Shown piece by piece: positions 7,773-16,710 of a stretch of 64,000 nucleotides of DNA. The first letter of the stretch is position 1. Each line of letters opens with the position of its first letter. The translations under genes were made by a program, and so were the position numbers. A model generated the notes under the pieces. The model had not been told where the DNA came from. It ran no database searches and was given only the letters and a program-made list of their open reading frames with translations. Source of the stretch: Anabaenopsis elenkinii CCIBt3563 (GTDB taxonomy: Bacteria > Cyanobacteriota > Cyanobacteriia > Cyanobacteriales > Nostocaceae); contig NZ_CP063311.1 of NCBI RefSeq assembly GCF_015245355.1, positions 765,313 through 829,312 on the forward strand, in the 5' to 3' direction.

Positions 7773-9545
7773 ATGTCTAATATCATCTTGCGGAAGTCCC
7801 TGGTGGTTAGTCCGGCAGTTTTGGGTGCAAGTTTATTAGTTTCAGGAACAGCGATCGCCGCCCCAATTACTACGACTGAATTCTCTACAATCCCACAAGC
7901 AGCGGCTACTGAGTTTTCTCCCATGACTCAGGACAGTGGTGTTATTAACCAAGTTAATAACTACAGCAATGAAGGTAGGGAAAATACAATTCTCTCCCAA
8001 GTAACATCGGTTTCCGAATTTCATGAAGTCAAACCGACAGATTGGGCATTTCAAGCGTTACAGTCCTTAGTTGAGCGCTACGGTTGTATTGTAGGTTACC
8101 CAGATGGGACTTATCGCGGTAATCGCGTTTTAACTCGTTATGAATTTGCAGCTGGTTTAAACGCCTGTTTGGATAGAATTAACGAGTTGATCGCCACCGT
8201 CGCCGTTGACATGGCGACCAGACAAGACTTAGCTGTCTTAGAGCGGTTACAAGAGGAATTTTCCGCCGAGTTGGCAACTATACGCGGTCGTGTAGATTCC
8301 CTAGAATGGCGCACTAGTGAATTGGAAGCTAATCAGTTCTCCACCACTACCAAGCTGACTGGTGAAGCAGTTTTTGCTCTTACCGATGCCTTTGGTGATA
8401 GAGTTGGCGATAATAACAACAGCGTTTTTCAAAACAGAGTCCGTTTAGGCTTACATAGCAGCTTCACTGGTCGGGATGTTTTGACTACCACTTTAGTGTC
8501 TGGTAATTCTAATAACTTTAATCTGGGTAACGATGGACAACTCCCAGCGGGTGCGGATGGTTTACCAGCGATCGCCAAAAGTGGTGAAGGTATGCAAACA
8601 TTTAACATTGGTAATACCGGTGCTAACAATGTTGAGATAGATAGACTCACCTATCAAGCTCCCTTAGGTCGCGGCCAAGTTTACCTTGCGGCTCATGGTG
8701 GTAGACATAGCCACTATGCACCTGTGAATAACCCTCACTTTGCTGATGGTACAGACGGGGGTAATGGAGCTTTAAGTACTTTTGCCGCTCAAAGTCCTAT
8801 CTATCGCATTGGTGGTGGTGCGGGTCTTGCTTATACCTTACCCCTTGGTACAGGTGGGCGTACAAGTAGCTCCGTAACTGTAGGTTACTTGGGATCAGAA
8901 GCTAATGATCCCAGTCTCGGTTCCGGTATATTCCACGGTAACTATGGTGCCCTCGGACAATTTAACATGAACCTGGGCGATCGCGTGGCCCTAGCAGCTA
9001 CCTATGTGCGGGGGTATCATGGCACAGGCTCGGCTATCTTTGATAGTGGGTCTAATGCCAAACTTGATCCTTTTGGCGCTAGTCCTTCGCCTCGACCTAT
9101 TGTCGGTACTACTGTAGCAAACTATGGTGGTATTAACAACCAAACAGGCGATCGCAGTCCCTTTTCCACTCAATCTTACGGTGCTGCTGCCGCCTTCCGA
9201 CCCAGTGAAAAGTTATCCATCAGTGGTTTTGTTTCCTATACTGATGTCGAAGGCTCTGGTGATAACGACAACAGCGAAGTTTGGAGTTATGGAGCCGGGA
9301 TAGCCTTACCTGACTTTGGCAGAAGAGGTAACGTTTTAGGAATCTTCGCCGGTGCTCAACCCCACGCATTTGATAGAGTCCAAGGCTTAGACAAAATTCC
9401 ATACCAAGTGGAAGGCTTCTACAAGCATCGCATTTCTGATCACATATCCGTCACCCCTGGGGTGATTTGGATGACCAACTCTGGACAGAACGGTAACAAT
9501 GAGGATATCTTCATCGGTACTGTCAGAACCACCTTCAAGTTCTAG
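7773..9545 (+). CDS. Iron uptake porin (SLH domain plus OprB-type beta-barrel)
   Basis: A 590-residue outer-membrane porin. It has a signal peptide (KSLVVSPAVLGASLLVSG, cut near AIAA), then an SLH domain at about residues 85-145 (PTDWAFQALQSLVERYG, GYPDGTYRGNRVLTRYEF). A coiled-coil linker follows (about 150-195, TRQDLAVLERLQEEF), then an OprB-like barrel ending in aromatic F (TVRTTFKF). This architecture is that of the major cyanobacterial porins annotated as iron uptake porins; the SLH domain anchors the barrel to peptidoglycan. The gene has its own terminator and a long AT-rich leader. No Fur box could be assigned with confidence. Confidence 0.92.
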   Translation: MSNIILRKSLVVSPAVLGASLLVSGTAIAAPITTTEFSTIPQAAATEFSPMTQDSGVINQVNNYSNEGRENTILSQVTSVSEFHEVKPTDWAFQALQSLVERYGCIVGYPDGTYRGNRVLTRYEFAAGLNACLDRINELIATVAVDMATRQDLAVLERLQEEFSAELATIRGRVDSLEWRTSELEANQFSTTTKLTGEAVFALTDAFGDRVGDNNNSVFQNRVRLGLHSSFTGRDVLTTTLVSGNSNNFNLGNDGQLPAGADGLPAIAKSGEGMQTFNIGNTGANNVEIDRLTYQAPLGRGQVYLAAHGGRHSHYAPVNNPHFADGTDGGNGALSTFAAQSPIYRIGGGAGLAYTLPLGTGGRTSSSVTVGYLGSEANDPSLGSGIFHGNYGALGQFNMNLGDRVALAATYVRGYHGTGSAIFDSGSNAKLDPFGASPSPRPIVGTTVANYGGINNQTGDRSPFSTQSYGAAAAFRPSEKLSISGFVSYTDVEGSGDNDNSEVWSYGAGIALPDFGRRGNVLGIFAGAQPHAFDRVQGLDKIPYQVEGFYKHRISDHISVTPGVIWMTNSGQNGNNEDIFIGTVRTTFKF

Positions 9546-9587
9546 AACCTGGTAAATCTACCCAATATTTCCACTAGAAATAATTAT

Positions 9588-9614
9588 GCCCCGCCATCAC
9601 CCGGGGCTTTTTCT
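9588..9614 (+). terminator. Rho-independent terminator of the porin gene
   Basis: GCCCCG-ccatcacc-CGGGGC is followed by TTTTTCTT, 43 nt after the porin stop codon. Confidence 0.9.
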
Positions 9615-9726
9615 TGTCCCTGAAACTAAATAGCAAACCCCAGTGGAGAACCGGAGTATACTATAAAAAGTTAAGAGTCATTACTCTATTTAACTTTTTC
9701 TTGATCCCTTACTCATATTGCTGCTT

Positions 9727-10167
9727 GTGGAACTATCATGTAAATCTGAATACGCCATACTCGCCCTCATCGAGATGGCAACTCATTATCAAAGCGGTGA
9801 ACCGATGCAAATTCGGCAAATCGCCGCCCAACAAAGCATCCCCGACCGCTATTTGGAGCAGTTACTGGCGACTTTGAGACGGGGGGGTATAGTCAAGAGT
9901 CAACGTGGTTCTAAAGGTGGCTACTTTCTGACCCGGGAACCTTGGAAAATTACAATTTTCGATATTTTACAATGTTTGGAAGGGTTAGATATACAGACGA
10001 CCTCTGAAGGACACAGCAATCCTCAAAGTATAGATACTTCTGTGATTAAAGAAATCTGGCAGGAAGCTTGTCAAGCAGCAAACCTGGTGTTACAAAACTA
10101 CACACTTCAGGATCTTTGTGAAAAAAGAGATTCCCGTCGGCAATTGGATATTATGTACTACATTTAG
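9727..10167 (+). CDS. Rrf2 family transcriptional regulator
   Basis: A winged-helix regulator of 146 residues. A GTG start at 9727 is chosen because it gives the family's typical beginning, (M)ELSCKSEYAILAL; a TTG three codons upstream is also open. The HTH region reads MQIRQIAAQQSIPDRYLEQLL, then RRGGIVKSQRGSKGGY. The three clustered cysteines that hold the [2Fe-2S] cluster of IscR are absent; the C-terminal part has only isolated cysteines. It resembles the CymR/Slr0846 branch. It sits 38 nt upstream of cysK in the same direction. In Bacillus, CymR controls cysteine genes together with CysK, so control of this cysK is plausible but inferred. Confidence 0.88.
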   Translation: MELSCKSEYAILALIEMATHYQSGEPMQIRQIAAQQSIPDRYLEQLLATLRRGGIVKSQRGSKGGYFLTREPWKITIFDILQCLEGLDIQTTSEGHSNPQSIDTSVIKEIWQEACQAANLVLQNYTLQDLCEKRDSRRQLDIMYYI

Positions 10168-10205
10168 TTTTCACAGATAAATAAATAGGAAAATCAGCAA
10201 TAATT

Positions 10206-11168
10206 ATGAAAATAGCCCGTAACATTACAGAATTAGTTGGTCGTACGCCCCTAGTACAGTTAAACCGCATCCCCCAAGCAGAAGGATGTGTAGCACAAAT
10301 ATTGGTGAAACTCGAAAGTATGAACCCCTCATCCTCAGTTAAAGACCGCATTGGGGTGAGTATGATTAACGCCGCCGAAGCAGAAGGCTTGATTACTCCG
10401 GGAAAAACCTTATTGGTAGAACCCACATCGGGAAATACAGGTATTGCTCTAGCTATGGCCGCAGCAGCTAAAGGTTATCGGTTAGTTTTAACTATGCCAG
10501 AAACCATGAGCGCAGAACGACGGGCGATGTTGCGCGCTTATGGGGCAGAATTAGAACTAACACCGGGGATTGAAGGTATGAGTGGTGCAATTCGCCGCGC
10601 TCAAGAAATAGTTGATACTACCCCACATACTTATATGTTGCAGCAATTCCGCAACCCCGCCAATGCCAAAATACATCGGGAAACTACAGCTGAGGAAATC
10701 TGGACAGATACCGATGGCCAGGTAGATATGATTGTGGCTGGTGTGGGTACAGGTGGTACAATCACCGGTGTGGCGGAAGTTCTCAAAAGCCGAAAACCAA
10801 GCTTTCAAGCGATCGCAGTGGAACCAAGTAATAGCCCAGTCTTATCAGGAGGACAACCAGGACCCCATAAAATCCAAGGAATTGGAGCTGGGTTTATTCC
10901 TCAGGTTCTGAAAGTACATCTGATTGACCAGGTGATTACTGTTACTGATGAGGATGCGATCGCCTATAGTCGCCGGTTAGCCAGAGAAGAAGGGCTACTC
11001 TCAGGTATATCTACTGGTGCGGCTTTATGTGCAGCCATTCGGGTAGCACAACGAAAAGAGAACGAAGGGCGGTTAATAGTCATGATTCAGCCTAGTTTTG
11101 GAGAAAGATATTTAAGTACACCTTTATTCCAAGACTTGGAAGCTAAAGTAGCCACTAGCATCAGCTAA
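10206..11168 (+). CDS. cysK: Cysteine synthase A (O-acetylserine sulfhydrylase)
   Basis: A 320-residue PLP enzyme that makes cysteine from O-acetylserine and sulfide. The PLP lysine is in SSSVKDRIG (about residue 45), the substrate loop is [11 protein letters not shown], and the phosphate-binding loop is [17 protein letters not shown] is near the C-terminus. The length is normal. It is preceded closely by the Rrf2 regulator, with which it may form a unit. Confidence 0.95.
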   Translation: MKIARNITELVGRTPLVQLNRIPQAEGCVAQILVKLESMNPSSSVKDRIGVSMINAAEAEGLITPGKTLLVEPTSGNTGIALAMAAAAKGYRLVLTMPETMSAERRAMLRAYGAELELTPGIEGMSGAIRRAQEIVDTTPHTYMLQQFRNPANAKIHRETTAEEIWTDTDGQVDMIVAGVGTGGTITGVAEVLKSRKPSFQAIAVEPSNSPVLSGGQPGPHKIQGIGAGFIPQVLKVHLIDQVITVTDEDAIAYSRRLAREEGLLSGISTGAALCAAIRVAQRKENEGRLIVMIQPSFGERYLSTPLFQDLEAKVATSIS

Positions 11169-11184
11169 ATGTTACATTAAATTC

Positions 11185-11877
11185 ATGGTCGATTCCAAAC
11201 AAGTTTCTAACCATTACGAAACCCTGAAAGTGAATGCCAATGCTACCCAAGCGGAGATTAAGCAATCCTATCGCCGCTTGGTGAAGTTGTTTCATCCCGA
11301 CTGTAATCAGCAAACAGCAGATCAAGAGCAGATTATTCGCATCAATGCAGCCTATGAGGTCTTAGGAGACAGTCAAAATCGTCGCCACTATGACCAACAA
11401 CTGCAACAAAACTCCCAAAAATTAAATAGTCAATATCAACAATACCCAGGACAAAAAAGTTACCAAACTACCAGACCAACAGGGCGAGATGCTGATGAAC
11501 AGGTTAAAGAATGGCTACGCTTAGTTTATCAACCCGTCAATCAACTACTTGATCAGATTCTCAATTCTCTAGAAGATCAAATTGAGGAACTAGCCGCTGA
11601 TCCTTTTGATGATCAGTTATTAGAGGAATTTACAGAATACCTAAACACCTGTCGAGAACACCTCAAGCAAGCCCAACTTACTTTTCGTTCTCTGCCCAAT
11701 CCCCCCAGTTTAGCTAAAACAGCAGCTTATTTATACCACAGTCTCAGTCAAGTAGGAGATGGGATAGAAGAGTTAGCCTATTTCCCCCTAAGCTACGATG
11801 AGCGTTATTTGCATACCGGACAAGAATTATTCCGTATAGCTGCTAGATTACACCAGGAGGTACAGCCCCAATGGTAA
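11185..11877 (+). CDS. J-domain (DnaJ-like) co-chaperone
   Basis: A 230-residue protein with an N-terminal J domain (about residues 8-72): NHYETLKVNANATQAEIKQ, the HPD motif in KLFHPDCNQQ, and NAAYEVLGDSQNRRHYD. A Q-rich linker (about 73-105) and a helical C-terminal domain follow. The G/F-rich and zinc-finger parts of classical DnaJ are missing, so it is a type III J protein that should stimulate an Hsp70 on a specific client. It follows cysK by 16 nt and overlaps the next small ORF by ATGGTAA. Confidence 0.88.
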   Translation: MVDSKQVSNHYETLKVNANATQAEIKQSYRRLVKLFHPDCNQQTADQEQIIRINAAYEVLGDSQNRRHYDQQLQQNSQKLNSQYQQYPGQKSYQTTRPTGRDADEQVKEWLRLVYQPVNQLLDQILNSLEDQIEELAADPFDDQLLEEFTEYLNTCREHLKQAQLTFRSLPNPPSLAKTAAYLYHSLSQVGDGIEELAYFPLSYDERYLHTGQELFRIAARLHQEVQPQW

Positions 11878-12026
11878 ATCAAAAGTTACCAGATGACTTG
11901 ATTAATGTCACTACATCACAGGAACTCATAGCTTATGATAGTAAATATGTTTTGTTGGGAATTAATTTAGCTGCACTCAGGATCAGTCAAAACTCAAAAG
12001 TCAAACAGCCAACCTGGAAAAACTAG
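11871..12026 (+). CDS. Small 51-residue protein translationally coupled to the J-domain gene
   Basis: ATG at 11871 overlaps the dnaJ-like stop codon (ATGGTAA), and an AGGAGG lies 10 nt upstream. The product (MVNQKLPDDLINVTTSQELI ... KVKQPTWKN) has no membrane segment or known motif. The overlap and strong ribosome-binding site argue for translation. It may be a truncated relative of a longer conserved protein. Function unknown. Confidence 0.5.
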   Translation: MVNQKLPDDLINVTTSQELIAYDSKYVLLGINLAALRISQNSKVKQPTWKN

Positions 12027-12122
12027 CTGGTTGAAAGTATTATGCTGCAAATCATCCCCCACATATTCACACATCTAACCTAAAATTGGATACATTGGTA
12101 AATTATCTGGCTATGTACACTG

Positions 12123-13712
12123 ATGAATGAAAACCCCCATCAACAACTCATCCAACAGTTAGATTTAATGCTGCGCGCCCGCTATCCAGTCATATATATA
12201 GTGGGTGTAGAAGAAGAACCCATAGAAGAAGTCCTACAAAAAGTTACAGCAGTATCTCATTCATCACGGCAACTGTTATTCTGGGATTTAGTCAGAGGTT
12301 GGAGTGATAACGGTAACGATAAAGGCTCAGTTATGGGTGCATTGGCTAGAATCGCTAAAGCACCGGATACCGCCACCATATTTGTACTGCGAGATATACA
12401 TTTTATTTTAAAAAATCCTGACGCAGATAAAAACGCCCCAGTCATTCGCGCCTTAAAAAACCTAACTAGTCAACTCAAGCGTACTCGCCAAACTCTCATC
12501 CTCACCAGTCATATATTAACCATTCCCCCAGAACTACAAGAAGAAATTACAGTTGTTGATTTTCCCTTACCCAACATTGCAGAAATAGATTATTTAATTC
12601 AACAGTTAGTCGTTCCCGAAAAACTCAAACTCACTGAACTAGCTAAAGAACAACTCATCAAAGCCTGTCAGGGTCTAAGTCGCGCCCGCATTCGTCGGGT
12701 GTTAGCCGCAGCCTTAGCCGCCAAAGGGGAAGTTAATCAAACAGATATTGATGGGGTTTTGGGAGAAAAGAAACAAGCAGTTAGACAAACGGGAATATTA
12801 GAATTTTACACCACTTATGAATCCTTAAAAAATGTCGGCGGACTGGAAAACCTCAAAAACTGGGTGCGAATGCGTCAAGACGCATTTACCGAAGGAGCGC
12901 GACGGTACGGAATACCCAACCCCAAAGGACTCCTATTAGTGGGAATACAAGGTACAGGTAAATCATTATCCGCCAAAACCATCGCCCATGAGTGGCGTTT
13001 ACCCTTGTTGCGGTTAGATGTGGGTAGACTATTTGGGGGGATAGTGGGAGAAAGTGAAAATCGCATCCGCCAAATGATTCAAGTAGCAGAAGCTATTTCT
13101 CCCTGTGTATTGTGGATGGATGAAATAGATAAAGCCTTTGGTAATATGAACAGTGGCGTTGATGGCGACTCTGGAACCTCTCGGCGGGTATTTGGGACAT
13201 TAGTTACTTGGATGCAGGAAAAAACCAGCCCTGTATTTATCGTCGCCACAGCCAACAACGTGCAAATTCTCCCCGCAGAGTTATTAAGAAAAGGTCGCTT
13301 TGATGAAATATTCTTTTTAAATTTACCCACAGAAGTAGAACGCCGGGATATTTTTCAAGTCCACCTGCAAAAAGTCCGCCCCTCACGACTGCGGGAATTT
13401 AACTTAGACACCCTGGCTCAACACACAGAAAATTTTAGCGGTGCTGAAATTCAGCAAGTAATTATTGATGGCATGCACCGAGCTTTTGGTAATCTAGTCA
13501 ATGGTAATAGGCGAGATTTTACCACCGAGGACATATTAGCAGCTATTGCCGAAACAGTCCCCTTAGCTGCCATAGCTAAAGAACAAATTGCTAGTTTAAA
13601 ACAATGGGCGGCGGAAGCAGGAGCCAGAACCGCATCTATAGATGGGAAATTAACACAAGAGTTAACAGTTTATTCTCGGCTCCAGGGGTTAGGTCCATTG
13701 GAAGTCGATTAA
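12123..13712 (+). CDS. ycf46: Ycf46-like AAA+ ATPase
   Basis: A 529-residue protein with an N-terminal ATPase-like region (residues 1-230, LLFWDLVRGW, IFVLRDIHF) and a C-terminal AAA+ module. Walker A is GIQGTGKS, Walker B is VLWMDEIDK, sensor 1 is ATANN, and the arginine-finger region is LLRKGRFDEIFF. This is the Ycf46 family, shared by cyanobacteria and some algal plastids; the Synechocystis homologue has been linked to stress and inorganic carbon use. Genes for DUF1257 (Ycf35) and DUF2997 follow in the same direction with short gaps, an arrangement that suggests a shared function. Confidence 0.9.
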   Translation: MNENPHQQLIQQLDLMLRARYPVIYIVGVEEEPIEEVLQKVTAVSHSSRQLLFWDLVRGWSDNGNDKGSVMGALARIAKAPDTATIFVLRDIHFILKNPDADKNAPVIRALKNLTSQLKRTRQTLILTSHILTIPPELQEEITVVDFPLPNIAEIDYLIQQLVVPEKLKLTELAKEQLIKACQGLSRARIRRVLAAALAAKGEVNQTDIDGVLGEKKQAVRQTGILEFYTTYESLKNVGGLENLKNWVRMRQDAFTEGARRYGIPNPKGLLLVGIQGTGKSLSAKTIAHEWRLPLLRLDVGRLFGGIVGESENRIRQMIQVAEAISPCVLWMDEIDKAFGNMNSGVDGDSGTSRRVFGTLVTWMQEKTSPVFIVATANNVQILPAELLRKGRFDEIFFLNLPTEVERRDIFQVHLQKVRPSRLREFNLDTLAQHTENFSGAEIQQVIIDGMHRAFGNLVNGNRRDFTTEDILAAIAETVPLAAIAKEQIASLKQWAAEAGARTASIDGKLTQELTVYSRLQGLGPLEVD

Positions 13713-13742
13713 TTTCCACCTCATCAACAGGAGTAAACACAT

Positions 13743-14117
13743 ATGTCTCATTTTACCACCATCCAAGTACAAATCAAACAAGGGGAAATTCTGCATCAAG
13801 TGCTGCAAGAACTAGGTTATCAGGTAGAGTATAATACCTATGTGCGCGGTTACATGGGAGATAGCACCCAAGCAGAATATGTTATCCGCCAAGATAATGG
13901 CTATGATCTAGGCTTTCGCCAAGAGGGAGAAAACTATGAATTAGTTGCAGACTTTTGGGGCGCTAAAATTAATGAACAAGATTTTATTAACAGCATTACT
14001 CAAAAGTACGCCCATAAGACCTTAATGATGTCCTTGCAAACAGAGGGGTTTAATGTCGAAGAAGAGGAAGTATTGCAAGATGGAACAGTGCGGGTTGTGG
14101 TGGGTCGATGGGTTTAA
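13743..14117 (+). CDS. ycf35: Ycf35 / DUF1257 family protein
   Basis: A 124-residue DUF1257 protein beginning MSHFTTIQVQIKQGEILHQ, with NTYVRGYMGD and a C-terminal VRVVVGRWV. The family is conserved in cyanobacteria and some plastids and has no settled function. It starts 30 nt after ycf46 behind an AGGAG-type ribosome-binding site and probably belongs to the same operon. Confidence 0.88.
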   Translation: MSHFTTIQVQIKQGEILHQVLQELGYQVEYNTYVRGYMGDSTQAEYVIRQDNGYDLGFRQEGENYELVADFWGAKINEQDFINSITQKYAHKTLMMSLQTEGFNVEEEEVLQDGTVRVVVGRWV

Positions 14118-14188
14118 GATGCTTGTCGTGCCCCCATCTTGCCCAATACCATGCCATAAGATAATATACGTAAACAGGAACAATCATC

Positions 14189-14401
14189 ATGGCAGAATAT
14201 CAAAAGATTGAATATCACATTGGCAAAGATGGCAAAATTGTGGAAAGGGTTCTAAATGCCACTGGTGCTAGTTGCGTAGAGACAACCAAAGCTGTAGAAA
14301 ATTCTTTGGGAAGTATAGAATCTCAAGAACTCCTCAAAGAATATTATCAAGAAGAAGATTTAATTAATGTCTCTGAAACTCAATCTTTGCAACCCTCATA
14401 A
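14189..14401 (+). CDS. DUF2997 family small protein
   Basis: A 70-residue protein. The core KIEYHIGKDGKIVERVLNAT...SCVETTKAVENSLG is the DUF2997 pattern, found with DUF1257 and AAA proteins in many bacteria. One conserved cysteine is present. It lies 71 nt after ycf35 and likely ends this operon. Function unknown. Confidence 0.82.
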   Translation: MAEYQKIEYHIGKDGKIVERVLNATGASCVETTKAVENSLGSIESQELLKEYYQEEDLINVSETQSLQPS

Positions 14402-14452
14402 TCGGAGGAATTAACACTCTGTGAAAGTTTTTTATTTGCTAAAAAAGCCTAA

Positions 14453-14693
14453 GAGGTTGTTTGGAAAGTCATGATTAGTGTATCGAATATTATTTGACCC
14501 CACCCTAACCCTCCCGTTGTAAGGGGAGGGGACTGGATTTTATTGTTTTTTGTGCAGTCGGTGAGCGAAGTCGATAGCGATAGCGTGGCGTTAGCCATAC
14601 CGTGTTCCCCAATCCTTCCCATTCCGGTGTTCGGTGTGTTCGGTGTGTTCCCTAAGATAAAAATTACCTGTTGAAAACTTATCAAACATCCTC
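14453..14693. mobile_element. MITE (copy A) with TAA target duplication
   Basis: A 241-bp non-coding element with imperfect terminal inverted repeats (GAGGTTGTTTGGAAAGT and, at the other end, GAGGATGTTTGATAAGT) flanked by a TAA direct repeat (14450-14452 and 14694-14696). The same element in inverted orientation lies at 39005-39437. Its interior carries GTTCGGTGT heptamer-like repeats. A three-base TNA duplication suits mobilisation by an IS5-family transposase, but no such transposase is present in the window. It ends 9 nt before the start codon of the next gene. Confidence 0.8.
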
Positions 14694-14702
14694 TAAGAAC
14701 CT

Positions 14703-15221
14703 ATGTTACAACAATTTAGTAACCTCCTGTTGAGTTTAATTCTCTTCCTGATTATTTATGTAATTCTGAGAATATTAGTTACAGAAGCTAACCCACCTGT
14801 AGCAGCTTCAGACACTGAGCAAAAAATTAAGGATTTAGAGAATCAATGTCAAAGACTCCGACATGAGTTAAAACAACAATCTCACCAATTGCAGGATGAT
14901 TTTCAATACACTACTTTTACTCAATTGCAAACCTTACTCTGTAACTATCGTACCATTAAAAAAATCACTGCTGCTCAACCTGACTTACCCGCTAGAAATA
15001 TTGTTTCCTTATTTACATCTTTAGATAATCTGATCGCTAGTTGGGGTTATACTCCCATAGGGGAAACATGGGAACAGGTAAAATATAATCCCCAAATACA
15101 CCAAGCTGATAGTGATGATATCCAAGAATCAGATTTAGTATATATCCGTTTTATCGGTTATCGGGATGGTGACAAGGTTCTTTATCCTGCTAAAGTTAGT
15201 CGCACACTTCCACCAGTTTAA
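14703..15221 (+). CDS. Membrane-anchored GrpE-like protein
   Basis: A 172-residue protein with one N-terminal transmembrane helix (LLLSLILFLIIYVILRILV, about 9-27) and a coiled coil (TEQKIKDLENQCQRLRHEL, about 40-70). Its C-terminal part resembles the GrpE beta domain: LIASWGYTPIGETWEQVKYN, then IHQAD, and FIGYRDGDKVLYPAKVSR at the end. GrpE is the nucleotide-exchange factor of DnaK; this would be a membrane-tethered, diverged relative. The MITE just upstream may have displaced its original promoter and ribosome-binding site, since no Shine-Dalgarno is visible. Confidence 0.55.
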   Translation: MLQQFSNLLLSLILFLIIYVILRILVTEANPPVAASDTEQKIKDLENQCQRLRHELKQQSHQLQDDFQYTTFTQLQTLLCNYRTIKKITAAQPDLPARNIVSLFTSLDNLIASWGYTPIGETWEQVKYNPQIHQADSDDIQESDLVYIRFIGYRDGDKVLYPAKVSRTLPPV

Positions 15222-15335
15222 GTAATAAGAGTGCTGGCTTTACCCTTTAAATGCTATGGTTTAATTCCTCAATCTTGGCAAAAATTCCCTTTCAACTTAA
15301 TCATTTCTTCAAGAATAAACTTTTTAAACAACCTC

Positions 15336-16691
15336 TCACAGGTATTCCTCAATTGCTTTAAATATCCCTTGAGGAATATCATGTTCTGTTGAGTAAACAT
15401 AATTATATTTCTTCTCGAGTTCTCGCCAATTGATCCTACTATTAGATAATATCTCTGTGGTAAATATTTCTAATGCTTTACCAGATAAACCCCTATCTAA
15501 ACATCTTCTCATAAATAACCAACTTTCCTCAATTTCCCCAATACATTCAAAGGGTGTATGTTCTGCTAAACCTAACATTTGTCGGAAAGTGGCGATTAAA
15601 TCTGTATCATCAAATAAGTTAACTTGAAAAACCTCATTGACAATATCCATGTTACAAAATGCCATTAAACCCAACCACACATAGGCACATTTAGGGCATT
15701 TCTTACACCAAGGTTTCCTGATATTACAGGAATGAATCTTGTATATCAGTTCCGGGTATCTACTAAAACATTGAAAAATGCGGAAATCATAAATAGGTTG
15801 TAGCAGACTGAAGTATTTAAAATTAGTTAATAGGTTTTCCCGAATAAATTTGTCTAAAAGGCTTTCTGCTTCTAATCCTTTACCCCATTGATGATTAACT
15901 TCTTTGTTTATTTCTTGCCAAACCAGATTACCACTATTAGCGCTTTTTTCATGAGCGAGGCATAGATAATTATATCCCTGATTTAACATCAGAATCAAAG
16001 ATTGAAAAACCGAAACAGGTGTTTCTGGCGCAGTAATGCCAGAGTTTTCCGGGAAATATAATTTTAAAAAGGGAAATTCATGGAAATCATCATAAACAGA
16101 TATGTGATGTTGATGATTGGGATGAGTACATTCTAATACTTGGGAAATCAATTGATGTTGAAAATCAGCTTTACCATAGACACTATGGGAATATTGCATA
16201 GAGGCAAAGGGTATACCAGCTGCTTCCAGGATTTTGATGGCTATAATACTGTCTTTACCACCACCACAAGCAGTGAGAATAGATGGATTCTCACCTAAGA
16301 TTTTACCAGGTTGAGGATTACCTAGCTCCTGAGAATAGATAATTTTGGGTTGCTGATAATCGGTGATATTATTCTCATACCAATGTTGTGCAAATACACC
16401 TTGATAAATTTTGACAAACAAATCCAGGGTAGCAGGTTTTAGATATGCAGCCACAGTAGAAATGTCGTAATATTCAGGAAATAAAGAACATAACTTCATC
16501 CCTTCAAACAGGGCAATGTGAGCAACTATACCATATATGAAGGGTTGAGAGTATTTTGCTATCAGCCGAGAAAAGGCCACATCATGATAGAAAATTTTAG
16601 TAGAAAATACAAATTCGTCTGCATCATAGATGATTTGCACATGATGTTCATGCACAGTGAAATTACTTATTTTAACTGTCTCAATTTTCAT
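15336..16691 (-). CDS. MurL-like PP-loop epimerase family protein
   Basis: A 451-residue protein with a PP-loop ATP site, TACGGGKDSI (about residue 140), as in ATP-pyrophosphatases. A motif HEKSANSGN...EVNHQWGKG follows (about 245-270), with a cysteine cluster KPWCKKCPKCAYV (about 328-340). This combination fits MurL, which adenylates and epimerises the terminal L-Glu of UDP-MurNAc-L-Ala-L-Glu. No murD2 partner is adjacent. The operon partners, DUF427 and a 60-aa protein, suggest a different substrate, possibly a peptide carboxyl end; that is inference. It could also be another PP-loop ligase. It starts 19 nt after the DUF427 gene. Confidence 0.55.
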   Translation of the reverse strand: MKIETVKISNFTVHEHHVQIIYDADEFVFSTKIFYHDVAFSRLIAKYSQPFIYGIVAHIALFEGMKLCSLFPEYYDISTVAAYLKPATLDLFVKIYQGVFAQHWYENNITDYQQPKIIYSQELGNPQPGKILGENPSILTACGGGKDSIIAIKILEAAGIPFASMQYSHSVYGKADFQHQLISQVLECTHPNHQHHISVYDDFHEFPFLKLYFPENSGITAPETPVSVFQSLILMLNQGYNYLCLAHEKSANSGNLVWQEINKEVNHQWGKGLEAESLLDKFIRENLLTNFKYFSLLQPIYDFRIFQCFSRYPELIYKIHSCNIRKPWCKKCPKCAYVWLGLMAFCNMDIVNEVFQVNLFDDTDLIATFRQMLGLAEHTPFECIGEIEESWLFMRRCLDRGLSGKALEIFTTEILSNSRINWRELEKKYNYVYSTEHDIPQGIFKAIEEYL

Positions 16692-16710
16692 GATTCATCA
16701 TATTATTGAT

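Noticed and set aside
9614..9877. 87-aa plus-strand frame overlapping the Rrf2 gene start
   Set aside because: Out of frame with the clear Rrf2 gene and without a homologous pattern.
14449..14685. 78-aa minus-strand frame
   Set aside because: It lies within the MITE and is made of repeat sequence.
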